From positions 9,574,250 through 9,638,249 of the forward strand of contig NW_009799179.1 of assembly GCF_000213175.1 (NCBI RefSeq): 64,000 nucleotides of DNA. Reading direction: 5' to 3'. Below, piece after piece: positions 35,430-46,966 of the stretch (the first letter of the stretch is position 1; each line of letters opens with the position of its first letter). The notes under the pieces are model-generated. The model did not search any database, had not been told where the DNA came from, and saw only the letters and a list, made by a program, of their open reading frames with translations. The DNA is from Neurospora tetrasperma FGSC 2508. Its lineage: Eukaryota > Ascomycota > Sordariomycetes > Sordariales > Sordariaceae. The translations under genes were made by a program, and so were the position numbers.

Positions 35430-36933
35430 GTTGATGGATGATGGGTATCGAACTGCTGGTGGTCGCTGTCGCACCTAGTTCGGTGATGGATGGCTGAGAT
35501 GAGGCCGTGGGAGGCCAACGGGCAACAATTAAATAGAGTTGCCGGGTGGTGTTCTTTTGGCAGGAAATGCTCCCCGTCGGCATGGCCTTTCGCCTTCGCC
35601 CCTCGTTACTTGATCAATGAAGTGAATTCCTGCTGAGACTGGTTTTGGAAAGTTCGAACAAAGAGACGGCATCGAAGCCTGCCGAGCTTGCCTGGAGTGC
35701 AGAATCCAGAGGGTTTGCGGCAGCTGCTGTTAAGAAATGACCAGCTGGTCGGCATTTGATTGCGGGCAAATGGCGGTTGGGTGGCAGTTGTGCAAGTACC
35801 GGATAACTGCCATGGCAGTGGCCTTAATTGCCGTGGTGTTAGTGCTCTGTTCGGAGGAGCGGCAGGAGCCGATACAGTTATGGTGAGGAAGGAGCTGAGA
35901 ATTACCTTACACTGCAGGAACATGGAACATTCGCTTTCAGGGCGGGACTTGGATGCGCACTCTGCACAACTCAAGCGCCAGGCACTCCGTCTTGATACTG
36001 TACCAAGTTTGATGCAAAAAGCTGATAGTACAATTCCAGGAGTTTCTCAACTCGCCGCTGGTTTTTCTGCTTCAACTGTGGTCCGGTGTTGTTTGCAGCT
36101 CCACGTTGCAGAACTGTGCCAAGGTATTGAACCCGTATGTAACCAGCTGTATGTATTAAACAATACGAGATGCCGACAATGGCTACCTAGCAGATAACCA
36201 GGCAACTGCTTGCGTCTTTCTGGAATCAAATACTTGCAATAAGATCAGATTACCGAAAGACATCAAATGACGCCATCTTTCATCTCTTTAGAATGAAAGG
36301 AACTGGTTTGAATGCCTGGGGGGCAGTAGTACCTACATAATCTAAGCATTCAGATACTTACCATTATTCCCAACAATGCACAGACCGCCATAAGCATTTA
36401 GCGCTGGACGAAAGAGGAAGGCAACATTGATGCGTCACTCACCGACCAAACACCTTTCACATTTTATTTCCTTCTTTAACCTCACTTTTGACTTGAGAAA
36501 ACCCCCTCTTGCATTCTCCATATTGTATTTCAAAGAAAAGTCAACAACGGAACCCGTCACCGCAATGTTCTCCATCTCCAATTAAGCAGAGTAGTGGTCT
36601 TGCCACAAGCACCCAGTTAGGACCCTTTCCACGGACCTCACCTAACCACCCACTATTCTTATTACCAACATCACCAGACACCGAGCAACTTGCTCTACAG
36701 CATCCAAAATGGTTACCCGAATATACACACTATCCTCCTATAACACATCCCTTCATCGTGCAATACTAGTTCATTATCCCCGATATCACCACCACGAGAC
36801 TCGCTGATATTTGTTATTGCTTGTTAAACCGTCTTGCTCAACATCACATATCAACCAGAGTTTGTGATCCAAACTTCAAAGGTGTTACCACCCCCCAATC
36901 AATCACACTACCAGCGAACAATTCCAAATCAAC
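35430..36933. other. Intergenic region upstream of the GTPase gene
   Basis: 1.5 kb with only short, unconvincing frames on both strands. The CA-rich part after 36.4 kb is probably the leader and promoter of the GTPase gene. Confidence 0.4.
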
Positions 36934-39753
36934 ATGTCCGTCTTCACTTTTGATCCCAACCCCCCGCGAGTCTCCTCTCCCTGGCTCAAATCCTCCGAAG
37001 GGCCCAGCCGGCGCTCCACTCCGGAGGCCCGTTCCTCAACCCCTACTACTCTCGGCGTCATCCAAACCGGTCTGCTCTCCGACTACAATGGCATCACCCG
37101 TCTAGAAGCCGAGCCCCAAGAGGGTCCAACCGAATACAAGCTCCACCTTCTCCTCCGCCCTCGTCGCAAGTACGAGCACAGCAGCACCTCAACAGCCAAG
37201 ATCTGCGGCTCAACCCAAAGCAGACCACTGCCTTATGATCCTACGTCCAAGTCACTACGCGGAACTCCCGTTTCTGTCGGAGGTGGCCCAGGCGCAACCA
37301 CAACGAGACAGGACCGTTTCGAGCACTTGACTACCCAGTTGCTCTGGAGACTCCAGCAATCTTGTCCTTACCATGCCAGCTCCGCGGCTGTTGATCTGGT
37401 GATCCCAAAACTGCCGGCCCCGTATGAGCTGGAGCGGGATGGGAAGGTGAAGCTGGGAAAGCTGTTACCGGGGCTGGAGGCATCGAGAGGTGCGCTGTAT
37501 GAGATTGGGGTGGCAGATGACGGCACACTTGTCGGGCTGACGAGAGATGAGCTGGATGAAAGTTTGGCAAACCTGAGGGTCATGGCGGCGAGCTTGGGGT
37601 GCAACATGAACGTGCTGAGGATGGTGATTGTGGGCGAGTGCGAATGGATCGAGTCTTCGGATGAGCTTGGGGATTCCTTATTCGAAGAACCTCGGAAGTC
37701 ACGACGCAAGGACAAGCTATGGGTGGCTGAAGCGCTGATCATGCCGGATTTGACTGCTCAAGCTAGCGGTACTGTGCCTTCGGCTTTGCCCACCATGAAA
37801 CAGGGTCCGTTGACCGCGAACCAGTTGCGCGTTACGCTTACGGGGCCGACTACGTCTGGGAAGTCTACGCTTCTGGGCATTTTGTCTCAAGGCTCACTGG
37901 ATAATGGCCGTGGAAAAAGCCGGCTCATTTTGCTGAAGCACCCTCATGAAGTAGCTTCGGGCGTCACTTCTTCCGTGGCTCAAGCACTGGTCGGTTACCA
38001 TGAAGACGAAATCATCAACGATGCTCACAGCGGAGTTGAATCTTGGATCGACGTTCATGACTTCACCAGAGACGGTCGATTGGTCTACCTAGTGGACTCG
38101 GCCGGAGCTCCAAGATATCGTAGGACCATCCTTCGCGGTACCGTCGGTTGGGCGCCGCATTGGACACTGCTCTGCATAGCAGCCGACGGCAGCGATGCTT
38201 CCCCTTCCGTTGACGCCCCGGCTCCGGGAACCACTCCAACAGGTGGCAGCAATGGCATCGACCTAGCCTCCGCCCACCTCGAGCTATGCTTGAGACTTAA
38301 ACTGCCCCTTGCGATAATCATCACCAAACTTGATCTCGCATCCAAGCCGTCCATCGTGTCGACGCTCAACAAAGTTCTCACCGGCATCAAGCGAGCCGGT
38401 AGAACTCCAGTTATTCTCAAAGCCGACGCTACCAACCCTTCCGATCTTACTCATGTTTCGCCAACCGAGGAAGCAGCCGTCGCTAAGATCGCCGACCAAC
38501 TTGCTTCCAACGGTGACTTCCTATCAGTCGTCCCGATAGTTCTCACCTCCGCCGTCGATGGGCGCGGCCTAGGCATGCTGCACGCCTTACTCCAGGGCTT
38601 GCCTTTGCCTCCCACCCCAACCGCGCACGACTTCACCGGCCCAGCTCTAAACCCTGAGCAGCCTGCTTCACTCTTCCACATTGAAGACCAGTACAATCTC
38701 GCTGCATCCTCATCGCTAGCAACAGGCGACTCAGACGAGGAAACAGACCTCGGCACCGTGGTAGCAGGCTATCTCCGCTTCGGCAGCCTGTCGATAGGAG
38801 ACACGGTAGTCGTCGGTCCCTTTCCTTCATCTTCCTCGTCTGACGATATCAGCGACACGCCCAGCCCAGCTACTCCTTCGCTAGGCGCAGTAGGGGCCAC
38901 GGCCACGGGCAGTGACAGTCACCTCCGCCCTACCCTATCTGATATTGAAGCAAACCCGTCATCAGCTGAACTCAACCGCCTTAACTCATCGGCCAAGTCC
39001 AACCCGTCGGCGTCTGCTTCCTCGGCAAAAGGCGAATGGCACACCGCCAAGGTGGTGTCTATCCGTAACCTTCAGTTGCCGGTGCAAACACTGGCGGCCG
39101 GGCAGGTGGGTAGTATAGGGATGGTGTTTGATCACCGTGACCCGAACACTGCAGAGACAAGCAATGGAAATGGGAATGGGAATGGCACAGGAGGTAAGAG
39201 GGCAGCGAGGATAAGAAAGGGTATGGTCCTCGCTGTTCCTGGGAAACACATGTCGTCTACCACCTTGCAGGCTGCTAGTGGGGTCACGGCGGTTTTTGAG
39301 GATGATAACCACGGTTCCTCCTATGGTGATGGAAATGCGGAGGACGAGGGTGTGGCTGGATCGCTGACGGTGGGAAGTCTGGTCAACGTCTACGTGGCCA
39401 GCGTTAGGGCGTCTGCAAGGGTGGTGAGGGTCACTCGTCTCACTCCCAGTCCCTCTCTTTCTCCCGAGTCTACGGGTAAGAATGAGGAAGGTGATGGGGA
39501 CGTGTTTACCTTTGGGGAGGGTGAAGATGCCTATAAAGACCCTTTGCACGCGGGCAATGGTGATGGTGATGGCTTAGACCCAAATGGCGAGGAGACAAGA
39601 AAGAAGGGATGCGAAGTCCAACTGGAACTCCTCTCCAATCGCGAGTGGATCGAACTGGGCTCGAGGATCTTGATATTGGGTGATAATGGAAGTCGGGATC
39701 GGTCGTCGCGGTTGGAGGGGTTTGTAGGGAGGGTTGTTGAGATTGTTGAGTGA
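36934..39753 (+). CDS. GTPBP1/GTPBP2-like translational GTPase
   Basis: Intron-less frame of 939 residues. The N-terminal part includes LLWRLQQSCPYHASSAAVDL and ALYEIGVADDGTLVGLT, typical of the GTPBP1/2 group. The GTPase domain has G1 GPTTSGKST (304-312), G3 DSAGAPRY (from 388), G4 TKLD (464-467) and G5 SAVDGRG (from 539). A beta-barrel region follows (GTVVAGYLRFGSLSIGDTVV and the downstream segment), with long low-complexity inserts. The family belongs to the EF-Tu/EF-1A-like GTPases and in animals is linked to ribosome rescue and exosome-mediated mRNA decay. The G3 motif lacks the usual catalytic His (DxAGH). The fungal role is inferred. The first ATG has a good context and the frame has no need of introns. 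Confidence 0.85.
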   Translation: MSVFTFDPNPPRVSSPWLKSSEGPSRRSTPEARSSTPTTLGVIQTGLLSDYNGITRLEAEPQEGPTEYKLHLLLRPRRKYEHSSTSTAKICGSTQSRPLPYDPTSKSLRGTPVSVGGGPGATTTRQDRFEHLTTQLLWRLQQSCPYHASSAAVDLVIPKLPAPYELERDGKVKLGKLLPGLEASRGALYEIGVADDGTLVGLTRDELDESLANLRVMAASLGCNMNVLRMVIVGECEWIESSDELGDSLFEEPRKSRRKDKLWVAEALIMPDLTAQASGTVPSALPTMKQGPLTANQLRVTLTGPTTSGKSTLLGILSQGSLDNGRGKSRLILLKHPHEVASGVTSSVAQALVGYHEDEIINDAHSGVESWIDVHDFTRDGRLVYLVDSAGAPRYRRTILRGTVGWAPHWTLLCIAADGSDASPSVDAPAPGTTPTGGSNGIDLASAHLELCLRLKLPLAIIITKLDLASKPSIVSTLNKVLTGIKRAGRTPVILKADATNPSDLTHVSPTEEAAVAKIADQLASNGDFLSVVPIVLTSAVDGRGLGMLHALLQGLPLPPTPTAHDFTGPALNPEQPASLFHIEDQYNLAASSSLATGDSDEETDLGTVVAGYLRFGSLSIGDTVVVGPFPSSSSSDDISDTPSPATPSLGAVGATATGSDSHLRPTLSDIEANPSSAELNRLNSSAKSNPSASASSAKGEWHTAKVVSIRNLQLPVQTLAAGQVGSIGMVFDHRDPNTAETSNGNGNGNGTGGKRAARIRKGMVLAVPGKHMSSTTLQAASGVTAVFEDDNHGSSYGDGNAEDEGVAGSLTVGSLVNVYVASVRASARVVRVTRLTPSPSLSPESTGKNEEGDGDVFTFGEGEDAYKDPLHAGNGDGDGLDPNGEETRKKGCEVQLELLSNREWIELGSRILILGDNGSRDRSSRLEGFVGRVVEIVE

Positions 39754-40373
39754 TCTGTGTTGTTTCCTATGGTTTGTTTTTGAATATGAGTAAGTGTGAC
39801 AGCGAGTCTTTTTTGCTCTTTTGTCGCTTTGGATACGAGTTGATTGTTTTTGCTTTGGTCATAGCGTAATTCTGTTTATTGTTCTTGATGTTGTCGGTAT
39901 TGTCGAAGCTGTTGCTGGTTAGATGATGTAACGGAGATAGTGTCTGGGTAGCATAGTGTTCTTGTTAGCATTGGTGAATTGTGTTTTGTTTGTAAACAAC
40001 GGCTCCATTGGGTGTTATCCCGGCTGGGTAATGTATAAACCAATGTCGTGATGTTTCGTAGCATTACGTGCTTCCAGTTTCATGATCAGGTCTCAACGCA
40101 AGACCCGTGTTTGCCATCCAAAACATCATGTTCGTTATTCCTCTGCCTATCGTGCTTCCGCATTCCACGTCGTCAAAACACACGTAGCAGTTTCCCATGT
40201 CGTCCTCAGCCAAACACTGTCTTTCATTCCTCCTCTTTTTCCTCCCTCTTACGTCTTTCCACACATGACCACATCCCATCTCCCATCTCCCACATCCCAC
40301 CTCCAACCCTCTACCCTCCTCTTCTCCCCTTCCCTTCCACCCCCCTTTCCCTCCTCCGCCCAGCCTGACAAAA
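39754..40373. other. Convergent 3' region, GTPase gene and EMC6
   Basis: 620 bases between two convergent stops. T-rich then C-rich. No coding potential beyond overlapping short frames. Confidence 0.45.
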
Positions 40374-40922
40374 CTAAGCCCTAACCAACCCATAAAACAA
40401 CGTCCAAGTCAACACGAACCCCGCAAACCCATTCATGATTCCGCCCGCCCAAAACTCGAACCCACTCCGGAAATATTTCTTGACGCCGCCTACCCCGCTC
40501 CCCAGTCCGTTGCCTGTGCCTTTATTATCTTTGTACTCTTTTGGTGACGACAAAGGGGCGACGCGGACGAGGTAGATGAGAAAGGAAGTGAGCAACGAAA
40601 AAAAGAGGTAGAAGAGGAAGCCAGAGTAGGATTCGAGACCGAGGATGCCGGCGGAGATGCCGAAGAGGGAGGCGGAGAGGGATTGGAGGTTTTGGAGGGC
40701 CTGTGATTTTATGTGTTAGTTCTTGTTTGGGAGGGAAGGGGAAGGGGAGAGGGGAGAGGGAGAGGGGGAGACTGGGTTGGTGGATGATGGAGAGCGGGCA
40801 GCTGAGCGGGGGGAAAGAAAGGTATGGTATGGGGAGCTGGTGACAATGAAACGAACCTTGGAGTTGTGCATCACGCTCTCCTGCACGATGGGCGAAATTT
40901 GGAAGTCTCGTTCGGATAGCAT
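40374..40922 (-). CDS. EMC6: ER membrane protein complex subunit 6 (EMC6)
   Basis: Predicted 130 residues from complement(join(40374..40700, 40857..40922)). Exon 1 encodes MLSERDFQISPIVQESVMHN and exon 2 starts ALQNLQSLSASLFGISAGIL. Three hydrophobic segments follow: the first spans GISAGILGLESYSGFLFYLF, the next LLTSFLIYLVRVAP, and the last AGGIMNGFAGFVLTWTLFY. This is the EMC6/Rab5-interacting-protein pattern. EMC inserts tail-anchored and multi-pass proteins into the ER membrane. Length fits fungal EMC6. A short Gly/Lys-rich cytosolic loop separates the helices. Confidence 0.88.
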
Positions 40923-42803
40923 GGTGGCTTTGGGTATCTTGTCGTGAATATGATTTGATTCAACGGATGGTGATGTATCGTGTATCTGGCGCCAGGCCTA
41001 CTATGCGACAGGAAGAGAGCTTGGGTGCTGTTGATTTCTTGGCGGGGGTTTGATGTGCAACCAGCCAATTTACCCCGGATCGTCGTCTTGTTTTTCGTCG
41101 CTTTTGTTTCGTTTCGCTTGTTTCGTTATGTCTCGTTTTAAGTATCGGCGAATTCGTTTCACGTCGTGGGGTCGTTAGGATGGTGATAGGTAGTACACTC
41201 CCGTGGTCTGGTCTGGATGGTGTCGTTGATCAATTGCGTGTCAATTAGTGACCCAGCTCGCCCCAGATGGCCAACGTCAGGGAAACGGAGCTGGCCTGGA
41301 GCTGTTCAATGACAGTGGATGCCTGCCCCGAGAGCCATGCACAACAGAATTGATCCCGGCAGGCAACGGCGCACGTGGCAGGGCTTCAGCTGCTAAGAAC
41401 CTTTACGGCTCTCCGGCTCCATTGCCGGCTTCCGGTGGAACGAAGAACGAAGCCTTGGGCCGTCGATCCGTTGTACTGTAATCTTATCGTATTCTTACCG
41501 TCTTGTCAGCATTCCTGGCCTCTCGGCGTCGGCGACGTTGACGCGGCGACACTGGCATGTGTCGAGGTAATTTCCAGGGTTCAAGGTGCACTAGCGTAAC
41601 AACGGAACGAGCGGTCCAGCCTCCTGAAGAAAAGGTGTCATTCAACTGAAATGTTTCAACCTAGGGATTGATGGTTGGATCTCCCAGCCTGTCTCTTTTT
41701 TTATTTCTGTTGGACCCCCTTCTTCACCGATATCAAGGCTGAGCTCATGGTCTATGGATCACTCCTGGGAGTGACATAACTGTGCGACGTTGGGCCTTTT
41801 TTAATCTTCCAACTTTTTACTTTGCTGGCATTTGGTTACTGGACTGGAGAGAGACGGGCAGCAGATCATCACAGCAAAGACGGTAAGATACAGAATCCAC
41901 CCCCCTTGGTTCGCGAGTTGCAGAACGAGTGGCGTCAAATTTCACGTCATCTGCCAGGGTTCTGTGACCTTTTAATGAGCATCCCCAGGACCATCAACTA
42001 TGTTATTTTGGGACTCAGCTGTGGAGAGAAACACTAAATTCATGGAGAAGAAAAGGCTTCCATAACTGATAATCATTCCACTAGTATTGGCACTTGTCAC
42101 AATTTACAATTTCTCATTTTGGACAACGCCAGCCGCTCGCTCGTTCAAGGCTCGGACGTCGCCAGTTGCCCGTTTCCCGTACGACAACCCCGTTTCAAGC
42201 GGTCATCAATACTGTAGTCACTTACACCAATTTCCAACTGAACCTTGACACTCCTTTTCAACATCGACAACAACATACAACCATCCAAACTACGATAAAC
42301 CACGATCGATCGAATCTTGACAACGTTTCACGGAACAACAAAGACAAAAGGGCATATGCACCGATAACCGACAGCGCTAGCACCAACACTACTTAGGTAC
42401 TCCAACATCTCACCTTGCGCCGCACTTTGCTTTCGCACGTCTCGACCACCTCGCATAGCATAAGCGACACCAAGAAAACCCACCGATTCCCAGATCTCAG
42501 CCACACCGACCCACGCCTAGCTTTAGCTCTGCAGAACTACGGACATTAAAGACGATCGAAGGAGGAACCAGGACTTGAAACAAGGAAACTGCGTGGTGCC
42601 GCCGGCCTGGTATCTGTACTCCGTCGAAACAAGGGGACAAGCACACTCCTCTTTCTTTCTTCCTTGTTCAGAGTGCCGCCTGGCGTCAGATGGAGAGCTA
42701 GCACCACATACCGACCTCCCGTTTCTTTGTTGGATGCTCCTCTCCCGTTCTCTTGTCCGAGTCCCGTCATTGTCCGAGTCGTTGTCCGGCCGTAGTGGCA
42801 TCC
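40923..42803. other. Divergent intergenic region EMC6 / vezatin-like gene
   Basis: 1.9 kb between divergent starts. No gene seen. The 42.1-42.8 kb part is rich in CA/AC trinucleotides, like a long 5' leader. Confidence 0.4.
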
Positions 42804-44993
42804 ATGGAGACCGTAATTCAGGATTGTGAGCCTCTTGCCAATTATCTCAAGGGTTCGCTTACCTACTCACTGTCCATCTCTAAAGCACAGCAATACTTAC
42901 TTGCCATGACAGATCAAGGCGAAGAAACACGCAACAATGACTGGTCAACACCGCCAGCCTCCGAGTCCGACCACAATGGCCAATTCCACGATGCCCACGA
43001 TGACCGCCTCTCCGAACACAGCATCTCACCCCCCTCCTCTCCCAACTTCGCTCCCGTAGGCCGCCCCATGGTCCGCAAGCGGTTCCGAAAGAACGCCCCC
43101 GAGCCAATACAACTCGAGATCCCACACCGCATGAAGCGATACAGCTCGCTCGGCTCGCTACATGACTCCTATTCTGTAAGGATCTTTTACGCTCAAATCA
43201 TAGGGGCCATGTGTGTTGAACTAATGACGTTTGTTCGTGGTGAAAAGAAGGCCGTAACAGCGAGGATAGACCGCGCCGACAACCAAAAATTCATCGAGCA
43301 GTTTCGATATACGATCGTCGCCTCGCAGTTGTTGAGTGGACACTCGGTTGCTGGACTTAATCACTTTTACCGAAATCAAGATGCCGATGCTTCGAAAGAG
43401 CAAAATAACGATGTCGTACTACCGAACTCGACGGGGCTGATAGCGACGGCTGCGGGAGCGTTGGTGGTGGCGTTGGGGATAAGGTGGCTGTGCTTGGGAG
43501 GATATGCTCGTCTGACCAAAAAGGGGGTGCTGGTTGCTGTCGTGATTGCCGTTGCGGTGGGATTGGTGGCGCACTTTTATATCCGGAAGCAGTGGCTGAG
43601 ATATGTGCGGAACAAGGCGCTGGCGGAGGTTGCTACTTTTGTGGCGAAGAGTCAGGATTGGGATAGTGCTACTAGTGCGGCGCTGTCGTTGATTCAGGAG
43701 GTTGAGTTGGTGTCGAGGGGGTATAGGCTGTGAGTGTGGTCTTCCGGAGGATATTGGGGTTAACTGCGGCTAACAAAAACCAGGAGCGCACCACTACCGC
43801 CTATCAGCAGAATCGAAGACCGAAGCCAAACGAGACGATGCGGACGCCTGCGCAAAGCTCTCAAGCAGCGGTTTGCCGATATGATCAAGAGCTACATCCA
43901 AGTGACAACAGCCGTGAAGGGACTTTCGGAACAGTTGGATCTGGAAAAGTACTACGACGTTTACGACATTACCGACTTTGACGTTTCCGATGCAATGCAA
44001 GGGTTTCCGGAGGTCGCAACGGATGAGGCGGAGTCGTTACGGGTGCTCAAGATTGCCGCTGCTCGGTTCCATACCATCCGCAAGCTGCTCCTCTGCGCTT
44101 TGCTTGCGTTCGAGGCTACGGGAGACAACAGCGACTTTGTGCGTTGGTCGACGGCGGCCCAGTGTCTCAGCCAGCTGAGCAGTCTGACAGGTGATTGCTA
44201 CGAGAGGCTTCGTCTCATCTTGAGCGATGAAGAGAGTGAGTTTCATCCCGTATTATTGCACGCTACACAAACACAACAGCTAACAAGACCAGGCTTCCCC
44301 GCCATCCCCGAAACCAAGTTCCCTCTTTCCCCCAACCGCGAGAAACGCCGAACGCAATTCCGCAAGCTCAACTCTCTATCGACGGGCATCCGCGGTCTCC
44401 AAGCCAAGCTGGCACTGTTGCGTGAAGAATCCGAGAAAGCACTCAACGAAGCCGACGATATCTCTGAAGTTGGTCTCGACCTCATGTCGCAATACGAGTC
44501 TATCGGCCAGGACCTCAAGATGCTGCAGCAAGCTTGGGAGGATGGCAAGGCTGCGCTAGCCTCAGGAATCGACCGCAACGAGAAACGTATTTCGTCTATG
44601 AGCATGTTGTACTCGCCTGCTACCTCTCTGAGCGGGTTGACCACTGTCGGCGAAGAGAACGAAACCGGTGGCGGAGCGGAGGATGCGCTGAAAGCGCTCA
44701 CCGGGGAGACGTCTCCCACACGAAACTCTTCGCCAAGTCCCAACGAGCCGGATGTGTTTGAGGCGGTTGCGCTATCGGCTCGGCCAAGAAGTATGCTGAC
44801 CAGGGAAGAGAGGTTGGTGAAAATGAAGGAGGAGAGAGAGACGAGGGCAATGCAGAGGGAGAAGGCAGAAGCGAGTAGGGGCATGTTGAAGGAGTTGGAG
44901 ATGGTGATTAATTTGAGGCCGAAGAGACATACAACCATGGGGCCAGGCGGGGGAAACGGAAGGAGTGCGGCGCCGACGAGGATCTCTTTATGA
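42804..44993 (+). CDS. Vezatin / Inp2-like membrane protein (myosin-binding motif of peroxisomes)
   Basis: Preferred model join(42804..42825, 42913..43729, 43784..44235, 44293..44993), about 660 residues. The 87-nt intron 1 and 57-nt intron 3 preserve the frame, so unspliced reading is also open. Intron 2 (54 nt) is required. Features in order: an acidic disordered N-terminus; a segment FRYTIVASQLLSGHSVAGL; two membrane spans (GLIATAAGALVVALGIRWL and GVLVAVVIAVAVGLVAHFYI); the helical SAALSLIQEVELVSRGYRL continuing past the intron into SAPLPPISRIEDRSQ; then FADMIKSYIQVTTAVKGLSE and coiled coil to the end. This layout fits the fungal vezatin-like family, which includes yeast Inp2, the peroxisomal receptor for class V myosin. 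Role in this organism is inferred. A further in-frame intron (72-75 nt from 43176) is possible. Confidence 0.65.
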
Positions 44994-46029
44994 CGACAGA
45001 CAAACTCTGCGGCATTCTCTTTTTTTTCTTCGGGGTTTCTTTCTTTGACCATTATATTCTTGCATGGCATCATGGCAGTGCGCGCAGACAAAAGAGAGGG
45101 GCGAACAAGAACAACAACAACGAGAAGGCCAGCTTGCCAGTTTTCTTCAACAGCAACAACAACAACAACCTTGGGTAGAAAGGCGTTTTGACGGATACAC
45201 AGACCATGGGAATATTTGAAAGCTGGGGGCAGGCAAGCGAGCAATGTGGGATACAGAATTTAACGGCGTTTACACACTTTCATATAGACGATCTTGGGCG
45301 GGCATTTTGCAACAAATTCTTTTTTGAGTTGGGGGAGGGTGTAAGATAGGTGAATAATGTAATAATCAAAATATATTGGAGAATGGAGGTAGAGTTCGAG
45401 CAGAAATGAGGGAGTCAAATAGTTGAAGTCATATCATCGGAACTGAAGTGAGCAGCATACCTTCGACATTGCCGTCGAGACACGATTCAAACAGAAAGAA
45501 AGAGGGGATTCAGGGCAGCTCCCACTGAAAACGCGAAGATTGCGCCTGAAAGCGGACTAACAGCGCTGGAGAACGGGACCGTGCACCGGGAGCTAGCCAG
45601 AAGCGGTAAATCAATTAAGCCTAACCCCGGCTCAGCGCGTTTAGCTGCCATTAGCAGGCGCGTCAAGTCGCGAAGTGGGTGTCCCACCACCTGTATTGGT
45701 GGTTCCTCTCTTTTTATCGTCCACTGCCTGCCTGTTGCAGCTTTTTGAACAAAACCATAACTCTTCCCAAATCCAAATCTTTTCTTCTCTCTTCTTTCTT
45801 CGTCAAACCACGAGCGCCTCTCTCTCCCGAAAGTGATACCCAGCGCGCGCATATTTTCTTACCTCTTTGTCTTTTTTTTCCCCGTCGAGTTCGGTAATTC
45901 ACATCCATCAGTATGTCGTCTCTGTCTGAGCGTGAAGCTGCCTGCTGCCTGCTTGACCTGGCTCTAGGAAGAAAAGCTGGAGAACAGAAGTGATGGGTTG
46001 CTGACTGGAGGACTACCACAACAACAGAA
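44994..46029. other. Intergenic region and PCNA promoter
   Basis: 1.0 kb. The first part is 3' UTR with CAA repeats (45105-45172). Near 45636-45672 there are GCGCGT/CGCGTC elements resembling, but not matching, the MluI cell-cycle box. A pyrimidine-rich leader precedes the PCNA start. Confidence 0.4.
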
Positions 46030-46966
46030 ATGCTTGAAGCACGGTTGGAGCAGGCGTCGATCCTGAAGAAGGTATGTCATGTCCTCTTTCTGTCAAGAGC
46101 TGTCTGTTTCTTTTCCCAGCTAGAAGACGCCCACTAACTCTGTCATGATGATGACGGTGATGTCCAGGTCGTCGACGCCATCAAGGACCTCGTGCAGGAC
46201 TGCAACTTCGACTGCAACGACTCGGGCATCGCCCTGCAAGCCATGGACAACTCGCACGTCGCGCTTGTGTCCATGATGCTCAAGACGGAGACCTTCTCGC
46301 CCTTCCGGTGCGACCGCAACATTGCGCTCGGCGTCAACCTGACGTCGCTGACCAAGGTGCTCCGCGCCGCCCAAAACGAGGACATCCTGACGCTCAAGGC
46401 CGAGGACGCGCCCGACGTGCTCAACCTCGTCTTCGAATCTTCCGAAAACGACCGTATCTCCGAGTACGACCTCAAGCTCATGGACATTGACCAGGAGCAC
46501 CTGGGCATTCCGGATACCGAGTACGCGGCCACCATCAGCATGCCGTCTTCTGAGTTCAAGCGCATCACCACCGACCTCATGGCCATGAGCGAGAGCGTCA
46601 ACATTGAGGCGAGCAAGGACGGCGTCAAGTTCAGCTGCCAGGGCGACATTGGCAACGGCAGCATTACCCTCCGTCAACACACCAATGTCGACAAACCCAG
46701 CGAGAATATCGAGATTGAGTTGAGCGAGCCGGTTTCCCTTACTTTCTCGCTTAAGTACCTGGTCAACTTTTGCAAGGCGAGCGCGCTGTCGAGCACGGTC
46801 AAGATCTGCCTTTCCAACGAGGTGCCGCTTTTGGTCGAGTACAACATTTCGGCTAGCAGCTATTTGAGGTTCTATCTTGCGCCCAAGGTATGTCTTTGTT
46901 TGTCATTTTCCGGTGTTAGGTCTGATGCTAACTGGTTGTGATTTACAGATTGGCGACGAGGAGTAA
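46030..46966 (+). CDS. PCNA: PCNA, DNA polymerase sliding clamp
   Basis: Predicted 259 residues from join(46030..46071, 46168..46887, 46949..46966). It starts [14 protein letters not shown], then [38 protein letters not shown] and [13 protein letters not shown]. The interdomain connector is [18 protein letters not shown]. The C-terminus is [14 protein letters not shown], with the last five residues on an 18-nt exon. These are signature PCNA segments and the length is exactly normal. The trimeric ring encircles DNA in the nucleus, tethers polymerases delta and epsilon, and serves as a platform for ligase, FEN1 and repair factors. Confidence 0.97.

Noticed and set aside
44243-45244. 333-codon minus-strand frame opposite the vezatin-like gene
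   Set aside because: The plus strand has consistent introns, membrane spans and coiled coil; the antisense product is low-complexity Ser/Leu.
46120-46680. Two long minus-strand frames opposite PCNA
   Set aside because: Shadows of a GC-biased, unmistakable PCNA exon.
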